DNA of 64,000 nt. Source: Thermocrispum agreste DSM 44070 (GTDB taxonomy: Bacteria > Actinomycetota > Actinomycetes > Mycobacteriales > Pseudonocardiaceae). Below the pieces are notes generated by a model that was not told the DNA's origin, did not search any database, and worked only from the letters and a program-made list of their open reading frames with translations. Positions 25,539 to 34,142 of the stretch are shown in pieces. Both the position numbers and the translations under genes were made by a program. Where the stretch lies: assembly GCF_000427905.1 (NCBI RefSeq), contig NZ_KE386603.1:367332-431331 (forward strand), written 5' to 3'. The first letter of the stretch is position 1. Every line of letters begins with the position of its first letter.

Positions 25539-26681
25539 ATGACCAGTTCGCGAGACGGCACGTTCGACCGAAGGCGCTTGCTCGGCACATCGCTGGCGGC
25601 AGCTGCAGCCATGGCGACCTCGTGTGCGACCGCGGTGACCGCACGGCCGGAAGCGGGGCCCCGCACGCCACCGCCCGCCCAGGACGTGTCGAGCAGCATG
25701 GCCGACGAGCACACCGCGCGCAGGCCGGTGGGAAAGAATCGCAAGCCAGTGGTGAAGAGCTTGCGGCCGCGCAAGCTGCGGCCGGGTGACAAGGTACGGG
25801 TGGTGGCGCCGGGCAGCACCCCGGACAAGGACGCGCTCGAGCGCGGAATTGCCATCCTGCGCAGCTGGGGGCTGACCGTCGAGCTGGGCAAGCACGTCTT
25901 CGACAAGTACGGCTACCTGGCAGGCAAGGACGAGGACCGGCTGGCCGACCTCAATGCGGCGTTGGGCGACCCCGAGGTTCGCGGGGTGTTCACCGCGCGT
26001 GGTGGCTACGGGTGCCAGCGCATCGCCGACGGAATCGACGTCTCCGCGCTGCGGCACGATCCGAAGGTCCTGGTCGGTTTCAGTGACATCACCAGCCTGC
26101 AGGCTTCACTGTGGGCCTCCACCCGGCTGGCCACCATCCACGGGCCGATGGTCACCTGGAACGCCGACCGCGTCGGCCAGGAGTCGGCCGATGCGCTGCG
26201 CGCGGCGGTGATGACCAGCGAGAAAGTGCGGTTGCGGCGGGACCCGAACGAGCCGACCGCGCAGGTGATGGTGCCGGGCAAGGCGTCCGGGGTGGTGCTC
26301 GGCGGCAACCTCACGCTGGTCGCGTCCTCCATCGGCACGCGGGACGAGCTCGACCTGGAGGGCGCGATCTTCTTCTTCGAGGAGGTCGGCGAGGAGAACT
26401 ACCGCATCGACCGCATGCTCACCCAGCTGATGCGCTCCGGCGGGCTGCGCAAAGTGGCCGGGGTGGTCGTCGGGCAGGTCACCGACAGCAAGCACGATGC
26501 GGGCGAGTGGGACGCGGTGGGGGTGCTCAAGGACCGCCTCGGCGCACTCGGGGTGCCGGTGCTCGGCGGGCTGAAGCTCGGGCACGGCACCGGCCAGCTC
26601 ACCATCCCGCTGGGCGTGCGGGCGACCATGGACGCCGAAGCGGGCACGCTGGTCGTCGACTCCGCGGTCAGTGACGACTGA
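25539..26681 (+). CDS. Tat-exported LD-carboxypeptidase (peptidase S66), copy 2
   Basis: 380 residues. Twin-arginine signal FDRRRLLGTSLAAAAAM, then a linker longer than in copy 1, and a conserved body: VELGKHVFDKYGYLAGKDED is identical in both copies. Serine in VGFSDITSLQ, glutamate in IFFFEEVGEENYRIDRML and histidine in GLKLGHGTGQ are all present. A cysteine near the end of the signal region (MATSCATA) could be lipidated, but the pattern is not a good lipobox. Same inferred role as copy 1: trimming murein tetrapeptides outside the membrane. Confidence 0.9.
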   Translation: MTSSRDGTFDRRRLLGTSLAAAAAMATSCATAVTARPEAGPRTPPPAQDVSSSMADEHTARRPVGKNRKPVVKSLRPRKLRPGDKVRVVAPGSTPDKDALERGIAILRSWGLTVELGKHVFDKYGYLAGKDEDRLADLNAALGDPEVRGVFTARGGYGCQRIADGIDVSALRHDPKVLVGFSDITSLQASLWASTRLATIHGPMVTWNADRVGQESADALRAAVMTSEKVRLRRDPNEPTAQVMVPGKASGVVLGGNLTLVASSIGTRDELDLEGAIFFFEEVGEENYRIDRMLTQLMRSGGLRKVAGVVVGQVTDSKHDAGEWDAVGVLKDRLGALGVPVLGGLKLGHGTGQLTIPLGVRATMDAEAGTLVVDSAVSDD

Positions 26682-26749
26682 CCGGCGGCCGGTGTGCGCA
26701 CGGCCGAAGGCCACGGTGGCGCCGGGTGCCGGATGGGGGACGGCCGCAC

Positions 26750-26775
26750 GTGTGGACCGTGGTGGGGTTGGGTAG
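26750..26775 (+). promoter_or_regulatory. SigB/SigF-type promoter, leaderless
   Basis: GTGTG (26750-26754), 15-bp spacer, GGGTAG (26770-26775). The ATG at 26785 begins 9 nt after the -10, so transcription would start at or next to it. The same architecture precedes the small genes starting at 35674 and 50786. Confidence 0.6.
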
Positions 26776-26784
26776 CCGAGCGGC

Positions 26785-26970
26785 ATGACTGCGACCAAGG
26801 CACGCCTCCCCGCTGCGGTGATGCGCGCCGAGGAAGCGATGACAGCCGAGCAGCGGCGCCGCGCCACCCGTGCGGTGGCCTCTCTGTCGGCCGACGCGCA
26901 GGAATGCGCGATGCTGCTGGAGATGCTCGGGCTGGACGCTTCGGAAGGCCGAGCACAGCGGCAGCAGTGA
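26785..26970 (+). CDS. small hypothetical protein, 61 aa
   Basis: Starts TATKARLPAAVMRAEEAM and contains an amphipathic helix pair (TAEQRRRATRAVASLSADAQ, then AQECAMLLEMLGLD). No family is recognised. Codon third positions are G/C-rich, and a stress-type promoter ends 9 nt before the ATG, so the mRNA is probably leaderless. Its TGA overlaps an in-frame GTG of the next gene by 4 bp (26967-26970), suggesting coupling. Confidence 0.65.
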   Translation: MTATKARLPAAVMRAEEAMTAEQRRRATRAVASLSADAQECAMLLEMLGLDASEGRAQRQQ

Positions 26971-27008
26971 GCACCGGCATGCCGGAGGCCGGTGGCATAC
27001 TCCGCGGG

Positions 27009-27914
27009 GTGAGCGTCGATCTCGCCGCCGCCGCGTCGTTTCTGGCTGCCCATGCCCGGTTGCTCGACCGGCGCCGGTTCGACCTGCTGACCGGTCGCGG
27101 CAGCCCGGAAGCCGTCCTTGCCGCGCTCGAGGCGTATCGCAACCCGGACGGTGGATACGGCTGGGGTCTCGAACCCGATCTGCGCGCGGCGGAAAGCCAG
27201 CCGGGTGGGGCCCTACACGCCTTCGAGGTCTTCGAGGACATCGCGCCGCACACCTCGCCGCGGGCCGCCGAACTGTGCGACTGGCTGGCCTCGGTCACGA
27301 TGCCCGACGGTGGGCTGCCGTTCGCGCTCCCGATGCGTGACCCGTCCGCTTCCGCCACGTTCTGGGTCGACGCCGACCCGGAAGTGCCTGCGCTGCAAAG
27401 CACCGCCTTCGCCGCAGGGGCCGCGCTGCGGGTCGCCGCCCATGATCCCGTGGTGGCCGAGCACCCGTGGCTGGATCGTGCCTGCCGCTACTGCTTCGCG
27501 GCGGTGGAAGCGATCGACGAAGCGCCGCATGCCATCGAGCTGGCGTTCGCCGTGCGCTTCCTCGACGCCGCCGTTCCGCGTTACCCGCAAGCCGAGCGGC
27601 TGCTGGATCGTCTCGGCCGCTTCGTGCCGGGCGACGGCCGGGTCCCCGTCGCCGGGGGAGCGGAAGGCGAGACGATGCGTGCGCTGGACTTCGCACCGGT
27701 CCCGGGCTCGCCGGCGAGCCGGTTGCTGGACGACGGCGTGATCGAAGCCGAACTGGACGCCCTGGCCGCCCGGCAGCTTCCCGACGGCGGGTGGGCGGTG
27801 GACTTCGCCAGCTTCTCGCCCGCCGCCGCGCTGGAGTGGCGCGGCCATGCCACGGTGCAGGCGCTGCTCATCCTGCACCGTGCGGGCCGGCTGGACCTCG
27901 GGACGGCCCCGTAG
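27009..27914 (+). CDS. prenyltransferase/squalene-cyclase-like alpha-toroid protein
   Basis: 301 residues of helical repeats resembling terpene cyclase/prenyltransferase toroids. Repeat cores are RNPDGGYGWGLEPDLRAAES, MPDGGLPFALPM and LPDGGWAVDFASFS. The DxDD motif of true cyclases is absent, so catalysis of cyclisation is unlikely. Related actinobacterial proteins are uncharacterised. GTG 27009 gives SVDLAAAASFLAAHARLLDRRRF, the usual beginning; an upstream GTG at 26967 in the same frame overlaps the small gene's stop and is a real alternative. It ends 61 bp before lhr. Confidence 0.75.
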   Translation: MSVDLAAAASFLAAHARLLDRRRFDLLTGRGSPEAVLAALEAYRNPDGGYGWGLEPDLRAAESQPGGALHAFEVFEDIAPHTSPRAAELCDWLASVTMPDGGLPFALPMRDPSASATFWVDADPEVPALQSTAFAAGAALRVAAHDPVVAEHPWLDRACRYCFAAVEAIDEAPHAIELAFAVRFLDAAVPRYPQAERLLDRLGRFVPGDGRVPVAGGAEGETMRALDFAPVPGSPASRLLDDGVIEAELDALAARQLPDGGWAVDFASFSPAAALEWRGHATVQALLILHRAGRLDLGTAP

Positions 27915-27975
27915 CGTCGGCCGGCCGTCCTCGAGCGGCCGTGCGGTGTCGGAGTGCTGCCGTAGGCTCGGGTCG

Positions 27976-30900
27976 GTGGACGTCCTCGAGCACTTCACTG
28001 CCCCGACCGCGGCTTGGTTCCGGTCGTCGTTCGACGCACCCACCAAGGCGCAGACCGAAGGCTGGGCGGCCATCGGCTCCGGCGTCGACACGCTCATTCA
28101 CGCGCCTACCGGATCGGGCAAGACCCTGGCCGCGTTCCTGTGGGCGATCGACCGCCTCTACACCGAACCGTCCGTGCCCGACGAGCAACGGTGCCGGGTG
28201 CTCTACGTGTCGCCGTTGAAGGCGCTGGCGCACGACATCGACCGCAACCTCCGCGCCCCGCTGCACGGCATCCGGCACGCCGCGGAGCGCATGGGCGCGG
28301 GCCCCCTGCCCGAGCTGCGTACCTTCGTGCGCACCGGGGACACCCCGGCCGCGGATCGCGGGCGGATGCGCAGGCAGCCGCCGGACATCCTGATCACCAC
28401 GCCGGAGTCGCTGCACCTGCTGTTGACGTCCCAGGCCGCGGAGGTGCTGGCGTCGGTGCGGTGGGTGATCGTCGACGAGGTGCACGCCGTCGCGGGCACC
28501 AAGCGCGGCGCTCACCTGGCGCTCTGCCTGGAACGGCTGGAGGAGCGCCGCCGCCGGGACACCGGCCGCCCCGTCGAGCCATTGCAGCGCATCGGCCTGT
28601 CCGCGACCCAGCGGCCGATCGAGACGATCGCCGAGTTCCTGGCCGGTGGCGAGCCGGGCGGGCCGGGCGGGGCATGGCGGCCGCGTCCGGTCACCGTGGT
28701 GGACGCCGGTGGCGCGCCGTCGCTGGAGCTGGAGCTGACCGTGCCGGTGGCGGACATGACCGCACCGGTGGACCCCGCCGCGCCCGCGGAAGAGGATCAG
28801 CAGGCGGCACGGCCGCTGCCGCGCACCACCATCTGGACCGCGATCCGTCCCCGGATCCTGGAGCTGATCGACGAGCATCGGTCCACGATCGTCTTCGTCA
28901 ACTCGCGGCGGCAGGCCGAGCGGCTGTCCAACGAGCTCAACGAGCTGGCGGGGGAGGAGATCAGCCGTGCCCACCACGGCTCGATCGCGCGCGAGCAGCG
29001 CATCCAGATCGAGGAGGCCCTCAAGCGGGGCGCGCTGAAGGCCGTGGTGGCGACGTCGTCGCTGGAGCTGGGCATCGACATGGGCGCCGTCGACCTGGTG
29101 GTGCAGGTGGAGGCGCCGACGTCGGTGGCGTCCGGGCTGCAGCGTGTCGGCCGCGCCGGGCACCAGGTCGCCGAGGTCTCGCGGGCCAAGATCCTGCCCA
29201 AGCACCGCGGCGACCTGCTGGTGGCGACCGTGGTCGGCAAGCTCATGGCCGAGGGACAGGTGGAGCGCACGGTCGTGCCCCGGCACCCGCTGGACGTACT
29301 GGCCCAGCAGCTGGTGGCCATCGTGTGCACCGGTGAGTTCACCGCCGACGAGCTCTACGACCTGGTGCGTGGTGCCGCCCCGTACGCACAGCTGCCGCGC
29401 TCGGCGTTCGACGCCACGCTGGACATGCTGGCCGGCCGTTACCCGTCCGACGCGTTCGCCGAGCTCCGGCCGCGCGTGGTGTGGGACAGGATCACCGGGG
29501 TCGTCACCGCCCGGCCCGGCGCCCGGGTGCTGGCCAGCACCAACGCGGGCACCATCCCCGATCGCGGCATGTACCGGGTGGCCCTGCCGGACGGGGCTCG
29601 TGTCGGCGAGCTCGACGAGGAAATGGTGTACGAGTCGCGCGAGGGCGACGTGTTCGTCCTCGGCTCCACCAGCTGGCGGATCGTCGACATCACGCCGGAC
29701 ACCGTCGTGGTCACCCCGGCGCCCGGTGAACCCGCCGCCCAGCTGCCGTACTGGCACGGCGACCAGCCGGGCAGGCCGATCGAGGCCGGGCGCGCGGTGG
29801 GCCGGTTCGTCCGGCGGCTCTCCTCGCTGCCCGCCGAGCAGGCCGCCCGGCTGCTGCGCGAGGAGTACCACCTCGACGAGTTCGCCGCCGCCAACTTGCT
29901 GACCTACCTGGCCGAGGAGAAAGCGGCCACCGGGGTGCTGCCGGACGACCGCACGATCGTGGTGCAGCGGTTCCGGGACGAGATCGGCGACTGGCGCGTG
30001 GTCATCCTGTCCCCGCTGGGGGCCAAGGTGCACGCGCCGTGGGCGATGGCGCTGACCCAGCGGCTGCGCGCCCGGCTCGGCTACGACGTCGACATGATCT
30101 ACTCCGACGACGGCATCGCGTTCCGCTTCCCGGATGCCGACGAGGTGCCGTCGCTTGCGGACCTGCAGCTGGACCCGGAGGAGGTCGAGCAGCTGGTCGT
30201 CGACCACCTCGCCGGCACGGCGTTGTTCGCCGCCCGGTTCCGGGAGGCCGCCGGGCGGTCGCTGCTGCTGCCCCGGCGCAGGCCCGGCTCACGTACCCCG
30301 TTGTGGTTGCAGCGGCGGCGCGCCGCGGATCTGCTGTCCGTCGCCCGTCAGTTCGGCTCGTTCCCGATCGTGCTGGAGTGCTACCGGGAGATCCTGCAGG
30401 ACGACTTCGACCTGCCCGCCCTGCTGGACGTGCTCGGCGAGATCCAGCGCCGCGGCATCCGGCTGGTCGACGTGGAGCTGCCGTCGGCCAGCCCGTTCGC
30501 CTCGTCGCTGCTGTTCGCCTTCGTGGCCGCCTACCTGTACGAGGCGGACGCGCCGCTGGCCGAGCGGCGCGCCATGGCGTTGACGTTGGATCGTGAGCTG
30601 CTGGCGGAACTGCTCGGCGAGTCCGAACTGCGGGAAATGCTGTCGGCGGAGGTCATCGCCGCCGTCGAGCGCGATCTGCAACGGCTGACCGAGGACCGGC
30701 AGGCCCGCTCGGCCGAGGACGTCGCGGACATGCTCCGCCACCTCGGGCCGCTGACTCCTGCGGCGATCGCGGTGCGTTGTGTCGAGCCCTCGGCGGCGGA
30801 GGGGTACGTCGCCGAGCTGCTGGACGCGCGACGGGCTTGTCAGGTGCGCATCCGCGGAGAGGTGCACGTCGCCGCGGCCGAGGACATCGCGCGCCTGCGC

Positions 30901-32397
30901 GATGCACTGGGGATCCAGCCCCCACAAGGAGTACCGGACGCTTTCTTGGAGCCGGTGGCAGATCCGCTGGGAGATGTCGTCGCTCGGTATGCGCGCACGC
31001 ACGGCCCCTTCGCGGTGGCCGATGCGGCGGAAGCGCTCGGGCTGCCCGTCGCGGTGGTGGAGTCGACCCTGGAGCGGCTGGCGGCAGGCGGTTCGGTGGT
31101 TCACGGCGCGTTCGACCCGCGTGGCGAGGGAACGGAATGGGCCGGAGCCGACGTGCTGCGGCGCATCAAGCGCGGATCGCTGGCCGAGCTGCGTGGTGAG
31201 ATCGAGCCGGTGCCTGCGGAACGGCTCGGGACGTTCCTGCCTGCATGGCACGGCGTGAGCGACGATCCCCCGTCCGGCCGCGATGCACTGCTGGCGGCCG
31301 TCGAGAAGCTGCAGGGCGTGCCGATCCCGGCCACGGTGCTCGAGTCGGACGTGCTGGCCGCCCGGGTCGCCGATCCCGCGCCGATGCTGGACGCGCTCAT
31401 GGCGGAAGGTGCCGTGGTCTGGGTGGGTGCGGGCGCGCTGGGGTCCCGGGACGGCAAGGTGGCCTTGTACCTGCGGGACCAGGCCGAGCTGCTGCTCCGG
31501 TCGGGCGGCGAGCCGCCGGAGGGCGAACCGCACGCGGCGATCGTGCAGCACCTCGGCGAGCGAGGCGCGAGCTTCTTCCCCCAGCTGCAGCGGGCCGCCG
31601 GGTGCGACCAGGAGGAGGCGCTGAGCGCGCTGTGGGACCTGGTGTGGGCGGGCGTGGTCAGCAACGACACGTTCGCGCCGGTGCGTGCCTTCGTCGGCCG
31701 AGGGCGGACGGTGCGTGGGCGCAGCGCCGTGCCCCCGCGTGCCGCCGGGCGGTGGACGCTCGTGGCCGACCTGCTGAACCCGCAGCTGTCCCCGACGCAG
31801 TTCGCCGCGGCGTGGACCGAGCAGTTGCTGGAGCGGCACGGCGTGGTCACGCGCGCCGCGGTGGCCGCGGAAGGAATCCCCGGCGGCTTCAGCGGCCTGT
31901 ATCCGGTGCTGGCCCAGCTGGAGGAAACCGGCCGGGCCCGGCGAGGCTACTTCGTCGAAGGGCTCGGCGGTGCCCAGTTCGCGTTGCCCGGCGCGATCGG
32001 GCGGCTGCGGGCGGCCGACGGCGGCGACCAAAGCGTCGTGCAGGTCCTGGCGGCCACCGACCCGGCCAACCCGTACGGCGCGACGCTGGAATGGCCTTCG
32101 GTGTCCATGGGCAGGCTGGCCAGGGTCGCCGGAGCGTCGGTGGTGCTGGTTGACGGCCGCCTGGTGGCCTACGTCGAAGGCGGTGGCCGCGCACTGCGTC
32201 GGCTCGATCCGAGCCCTGACCTGGACGGCAAGGTCGCGGCGGCGCTGGCAGGCCTGGCGCGGCGGACCCGCCGGTTCGTCGTGGCGACGGTGGACGGCGA
32301 GCCGGTGCACCGTTCCGGCTTCGCGGCCGTGCTCGGCGAGCACGGTTTCGTCCCCACCGCCCGAGGGATGCGCTGGAGCCCCCGTGCCGGAGGGTGA
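27976..32397 (+). CDS. lhr: large ATP-dependent helicase-related protein Lhr
   Basis: 1473 residues, the full length of actinobacterial Lhr. The helicase core has Walker A APTGSGKT (residues 43-50), the DEVH box (167-170), GLSATQRP, IVFVNSRRQAERL, TSSLELGIDMGAVDLVVQ and QRVGRAGHQ. A winged helix and the Lhr-specific beta-barrel and long C-terminal domains follow. Lhr translocates 3' to 5' on single-stranded DNA and is damage-inducible in mycobacteria. GTG 27976 follows a TAGGCT-like -10 by 7 nt, so it may be leaderless. The 3' end overlaps nei by 14 bp, the conserved Lhr-Nei2 repair pairing. Confidence 0.95.
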   Translation: MDVLEHFTAPTAAWFRSSFDAPTKAQTEGWAAIGSGVDTLIHAPTGSGKTLAAFLWAIDRLYTEPSVPDEQRCRVLYVSPLKALAHDIDRNLRAPLHGIRHAAERMGAGPLPELRTFVRTGDTPAADRGRMRRQPPDILITTPESLHLLLTSQAAEVLASVRWVIVDEVHAVAGTKRGAHLALCLERLEERRRRDTGRPVEPLQRIGLSATQRPIETIAEFLAGGEPGGPGGAWRPRPVTVVDAGGAPSLELELTVPVADMTAPVDPAAPAEEDQQAARPLPRTTIWTAIRPRILELIDEHRSTIVFVNSRRQAERLSNELNELAGEEISRAHHGSIAREQRIQIEEALKRGALKAVVATSSLELGIDMGAVDLVVQVEAPTSVASGLQRVGRAGHQVAEVSRAKILPKHRGDLLVATVVGKLMAEGQVERTVVPRHPLDVLAQQLVAIVCTGEFTADELYDLVRGAAPYAQLPRSAFDATLDMLAGRYPSDAFAELRPRVVWDRITGVVTARPGARVLASTNAGTIPDRGMYRVALPDGARVGELDEEMVYESREGDVFVLGSTSWRIVDITPDTVVVTPAPGEPAAQLPYWHGDQPGRPIEAGRAVGRFVRRLSSLPAEQAARLLREEYHLDEFAAANLLTYLAEEKAATGVLPDDRTIVVQRFRDEIGDWRVVILSPLGAKVHAPWAMALTQRLRARLGYDVDMIYSDDGIAFRFPDADEVPSLADLQLDPEEVEQLVVDHLAGTALFAARFREAAGRSLLLPRRRPGSRTPLWLQRRRAADLLSVARQFGSFPIVLECYREILQDDFDLPALLDVLGEIQRRGIRLVDVELPSASPFASSLLFAFVAAYLYEADAPLAERRAMALTLDRELLAELLGESELREMLSAEVIAAVERDLQRLTEDRQARSAEDVADMLRHLGPLTPAAIAVRCVEPSAAEGYVAELLDARRACQVRIRGEVHVAAAEDIARLRDALGIQPPQGVPDAFLEPVADPLGDVVARYARTHGPFAVADAAEALGLPVAVVESTLERLAAGGSVVHGAFDPRGEGTEWAGADVLRRIKRGSLAELRGEIEPVPAERLGTFLPAWHGVSDDPPSGRDALLAAVEKLQGVPIPATVLESDVLAARVADPAPMLDALMAEGAVVWVGAGALGSRDGKVALYLRDQAELLLRSGGEPPEGEPHAAIVQHLGERGASFFPQLQRAAGCDQEEALSALWDLVWAGVVSNDTFAPVRAFVGRGRTVRGRSAVPPRAAGRWTLVADLLNPQLSPTQFAAAWTEQLLERHGVVTRAAVAAEGIPGGFSGLYPVLAQLEETGRARRGYFVEGLGGAQFALPGAIGRLRAADGGDQSVVQVLAATDPANPYGATLEWPSVSMGRLARVAGASVVLVDGRLVAYVEGGGRALRRLDPSPDLDGKVAAALAGLARRTRRFVVATVDGEPVHRSGFAAVLGEHGFVPTARGMRWSPRAGG

Positions 32398-33199
32398 TTC
32401 CTACGTGCACGCCGCGCATGCGGCGCGGCCCGTGCTCCTCGGCGAGCAAGTCCTCACCGTGGCCGGCTCGGCGCCGTCGGTGCGCCGGTATTCGGCCCGC
32501 ATCCTGGGCAGCACGGTGACCGCCGTGCGCACCCACGGCAAGCACCTGGTGATCGATCTGGAATCCGGATACAGCGTGCACGTCCACCTGGCCATGAACG
32601 GCACGCTGCGCGTCCGGCCTGCCGGCCCGGTGCGGCCCGGTCCGGCGCGGCTGCTGCTCGCCACCGCCCAGGGTGTGGTCACGGTCAGCGGCACCCGCGA
32701 CGTCGAGGCGGATCGAACCCCCGCGATCGAGGCGCGGGTACTCGGCCCGCTGGGGCCGGACCTGATCGCCGACGAGTTCGACTGGGACGACTTCGCCAAG
32801 CGGGCACGGGGCGCCGACCCGGCCACGACCGTGGCGGATTTCCTGCTCGACCAGCGCGTCATGGCGGGTGTGGGGAATGTCTACAAGTGCGAGGTCGCGT
32901 TCCTCGAGCGGCTGCATCCGGCGCAGCCGATCGCCACGCTTGACTTCGCGAGGCTGCACGATCTGGCCGAACGGTCGCGGACGCTGCTGCGTGCCAATCG
33001 GCGGCCGGGCAGGAGGATCACCACGGGGGACTACCGGCGTCCGTTGTGGGTCTACGGGCGTGACGGGCGTGCTTGTCGCCGTTGTGGTACGGCCGTCCGG
33101 CGGGCTTGGTTCGGTTCGGCGGAGCCGCGGGTGACGTATTGGTGTCCGGGCTGCCAGCCGGATGACCGCGCGTCCGTTGTGGGTCTGCGCAGCCCGTAG
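32384..33199 (+). CDS. nei: DNA glycosylase/AP lyase, Nei2 (Fpg/Nei family)
   Basis: 271 residues. After removal of the initiator, Pro is the catalytic N-terminus and Glu is next (start PEGDSYVHAAH). The lysine in RTHGKHLVIDLE, the helix-two-turn-helix VADFLLDQRVMAGVGNVYKCE, and a C4 zinc finger (CRRCGTAVRRAWFGSAEP ... WCPGC) complete the family. It removes oxidised pyrimidines and nicks the site. GTG 32384 overlaps the end of lhr. The last residues (SVVGLRSP) are encoded by the first bases of a second, shifted copy of the zinc-finger segment, so the natural C-terminus has been replaced. Confidence 0.93.
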   Translation: MPEGDSYVHAAHAARPVLLGEQVLTVAGSAPSVRRYSARILGSTVTAVRTHGKHLVIDLESGYSVHVHLAMNGTLRVRPAGPVRPGPARLLLATAQGVVTVSGTRDVEADRTPAIEARVLGPLGPDLIADEFDWDDFAKRARGADPATTVADFLLDQRVMAGVGNVYKCEVAFLERLHPAQPIATLDFARLHDLAERSRTLLRANRRPGRRITTGDYRRPLWVYGRDGRACRRCGTAVRRAWFGSAEPRVTYWCPGCQPDDRASVVGLRSP

Positions 33200-33340
33200 C
33201 GCGGCACGGACGGCTCGTTGGTGTGGCGGGCGTGCTTGCTGCCGTTGTGGTACGGCCGTCCGGCGGGCTTGGTTCGGTTCGGCGGAGCCGCAGGTGAGGT
33301 ACTGGTGCCCGGGCTGTCAGCATGACGGGATGACCGCGCG
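33038..33340 (+). repeat. tandem duplication of nei 3' end (zinc-finger segment)
   Basis: The segment GCGTCCGTTGTGGGTCT (33038-33054) to GATGACCGCGCG (33159-33170) is followed by a second copy beginning GCGTCCGTTGTGGGTCT near 33170 and ending GATGACCGCGCG at 33328-33339. A 51-bp core is identical at 33078-33128 and 33241-33291 (offset 163). The second copy still encodes a complete finger (ACCRCGTAVRR ... WCPGCQHDG) in a different frame from nei, then runs on. An extra 40-bp piece (GCGCAGCCCGTAGCGC...) separates the copies. Confidence 0.85.
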
Positions 33341-33460
33341 ACCGCACGCCGCCGGGTGCGACGGCGGCCGGCGCGGGCGGCGTGCTTCCCGGCGCTTCCG
33401 GTGGCCGGTCGTCGGAGTTGTGTCGACAATGACCAGGTGGGCACACGCCGCCGAGCCGAC

Positions 33461-34018
33461 ATGTTCACCGAAGACGGCAGGCCGTCGGACGACGATCCGC
33501 GCGAGCACGGGCCGAGATTGGCCGACGAACGCACCACACTCAGCGAGTCCCTGCGCAAGTGCCGGCTGACGCTGGAGATGAAGTGCGCGGGGCTGACCGC
33601 GGAGCAGATGGCGCGGCGGGCGGTTCCCCCGTCCACCATGTCGCTGCTCGGGCTGGTCCGCCATCTGGCCGATGTCGAGCGCGCGACGTTCCGCGAGCTC
33701 ATGGCGGGGCAGCGGGCCCCGCGCTGGTTCGGCGGGCCGGGCGATCCGGACGGCGACTTCGACGGCGCGGTCGCCGATCAGTCGCTGGTGGACCAGGCGT
33801 GGGCGGTGTGGCGGTCCGAGGTGGACTTCGCCACCCGGTTCGTCGCCCAGGTGCCGAGCTTGGACGTCACCGCGGCCGACCCGGGCAACAAACACGGCAG
33901 CGGCGGTGGTGCGATCTCGCTGCGGGAAGTGCTGGTGGGGATGATCGAGGAGTACTCACGGCACCTTGGGCACGTCGACTTGTTGCGCGAGTGCATAGAC
34001 GGCCGGGTAGGGCAGTAG
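33461..34018 (+). CDS. DinB-family protein (DUF664)
   Basis: 185 residues forming a four-helix DinB-like bundle. Candidate metal ligands are the His in LVRHLADVERATFREL and two His in EYSRHLGHVDLLRE, the usual DinB triad. In actinomycetes the fold includes mycothiol-dependent enzymes; function here is unknown. ATG 33461 is chosen because the frame upstream is occupied by nei-duplication sequence; no good ribosome site is present. Confidence 0.8.
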   Translation: MFTEDGRPSDDDPREHGPRLADERTTLSESLRKCRLTLEMKCAGLTAEQMARRAVPPSTMSLLGLVRHLADVERATFRELMAGQRAPRWFGGPGDPDGDFDGAVADQSLVDQAWAVWRSEVDFATRFVAQVPSLDVTAADPGNKHGSGGGAISLREVLVGMIEEYSRHLGHVDLLRECIDGRVGQ

Positions 34019-34142
34019 CGGGCTGGCCCGCGACCAGGGCGGCGCTCAGCGCGTCTCGCCGGCGGCGCGTGCGTCGGGTGTCCGCCGTACGGGTGGAGTC
34101 CGGGCGAGGTACCGGCCGGGCCGCCCTGGTCCGGGTCTGCCG

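Noticed and set aside
33162-33569. 135-codon frame containing the second nei zinc finger as a separate gene
   Set aside because: The finger is real as duplicated DNA, but the surrounding residues are low-complexity and overlap the DinB gene out of frame; treated as a duplication remnant.
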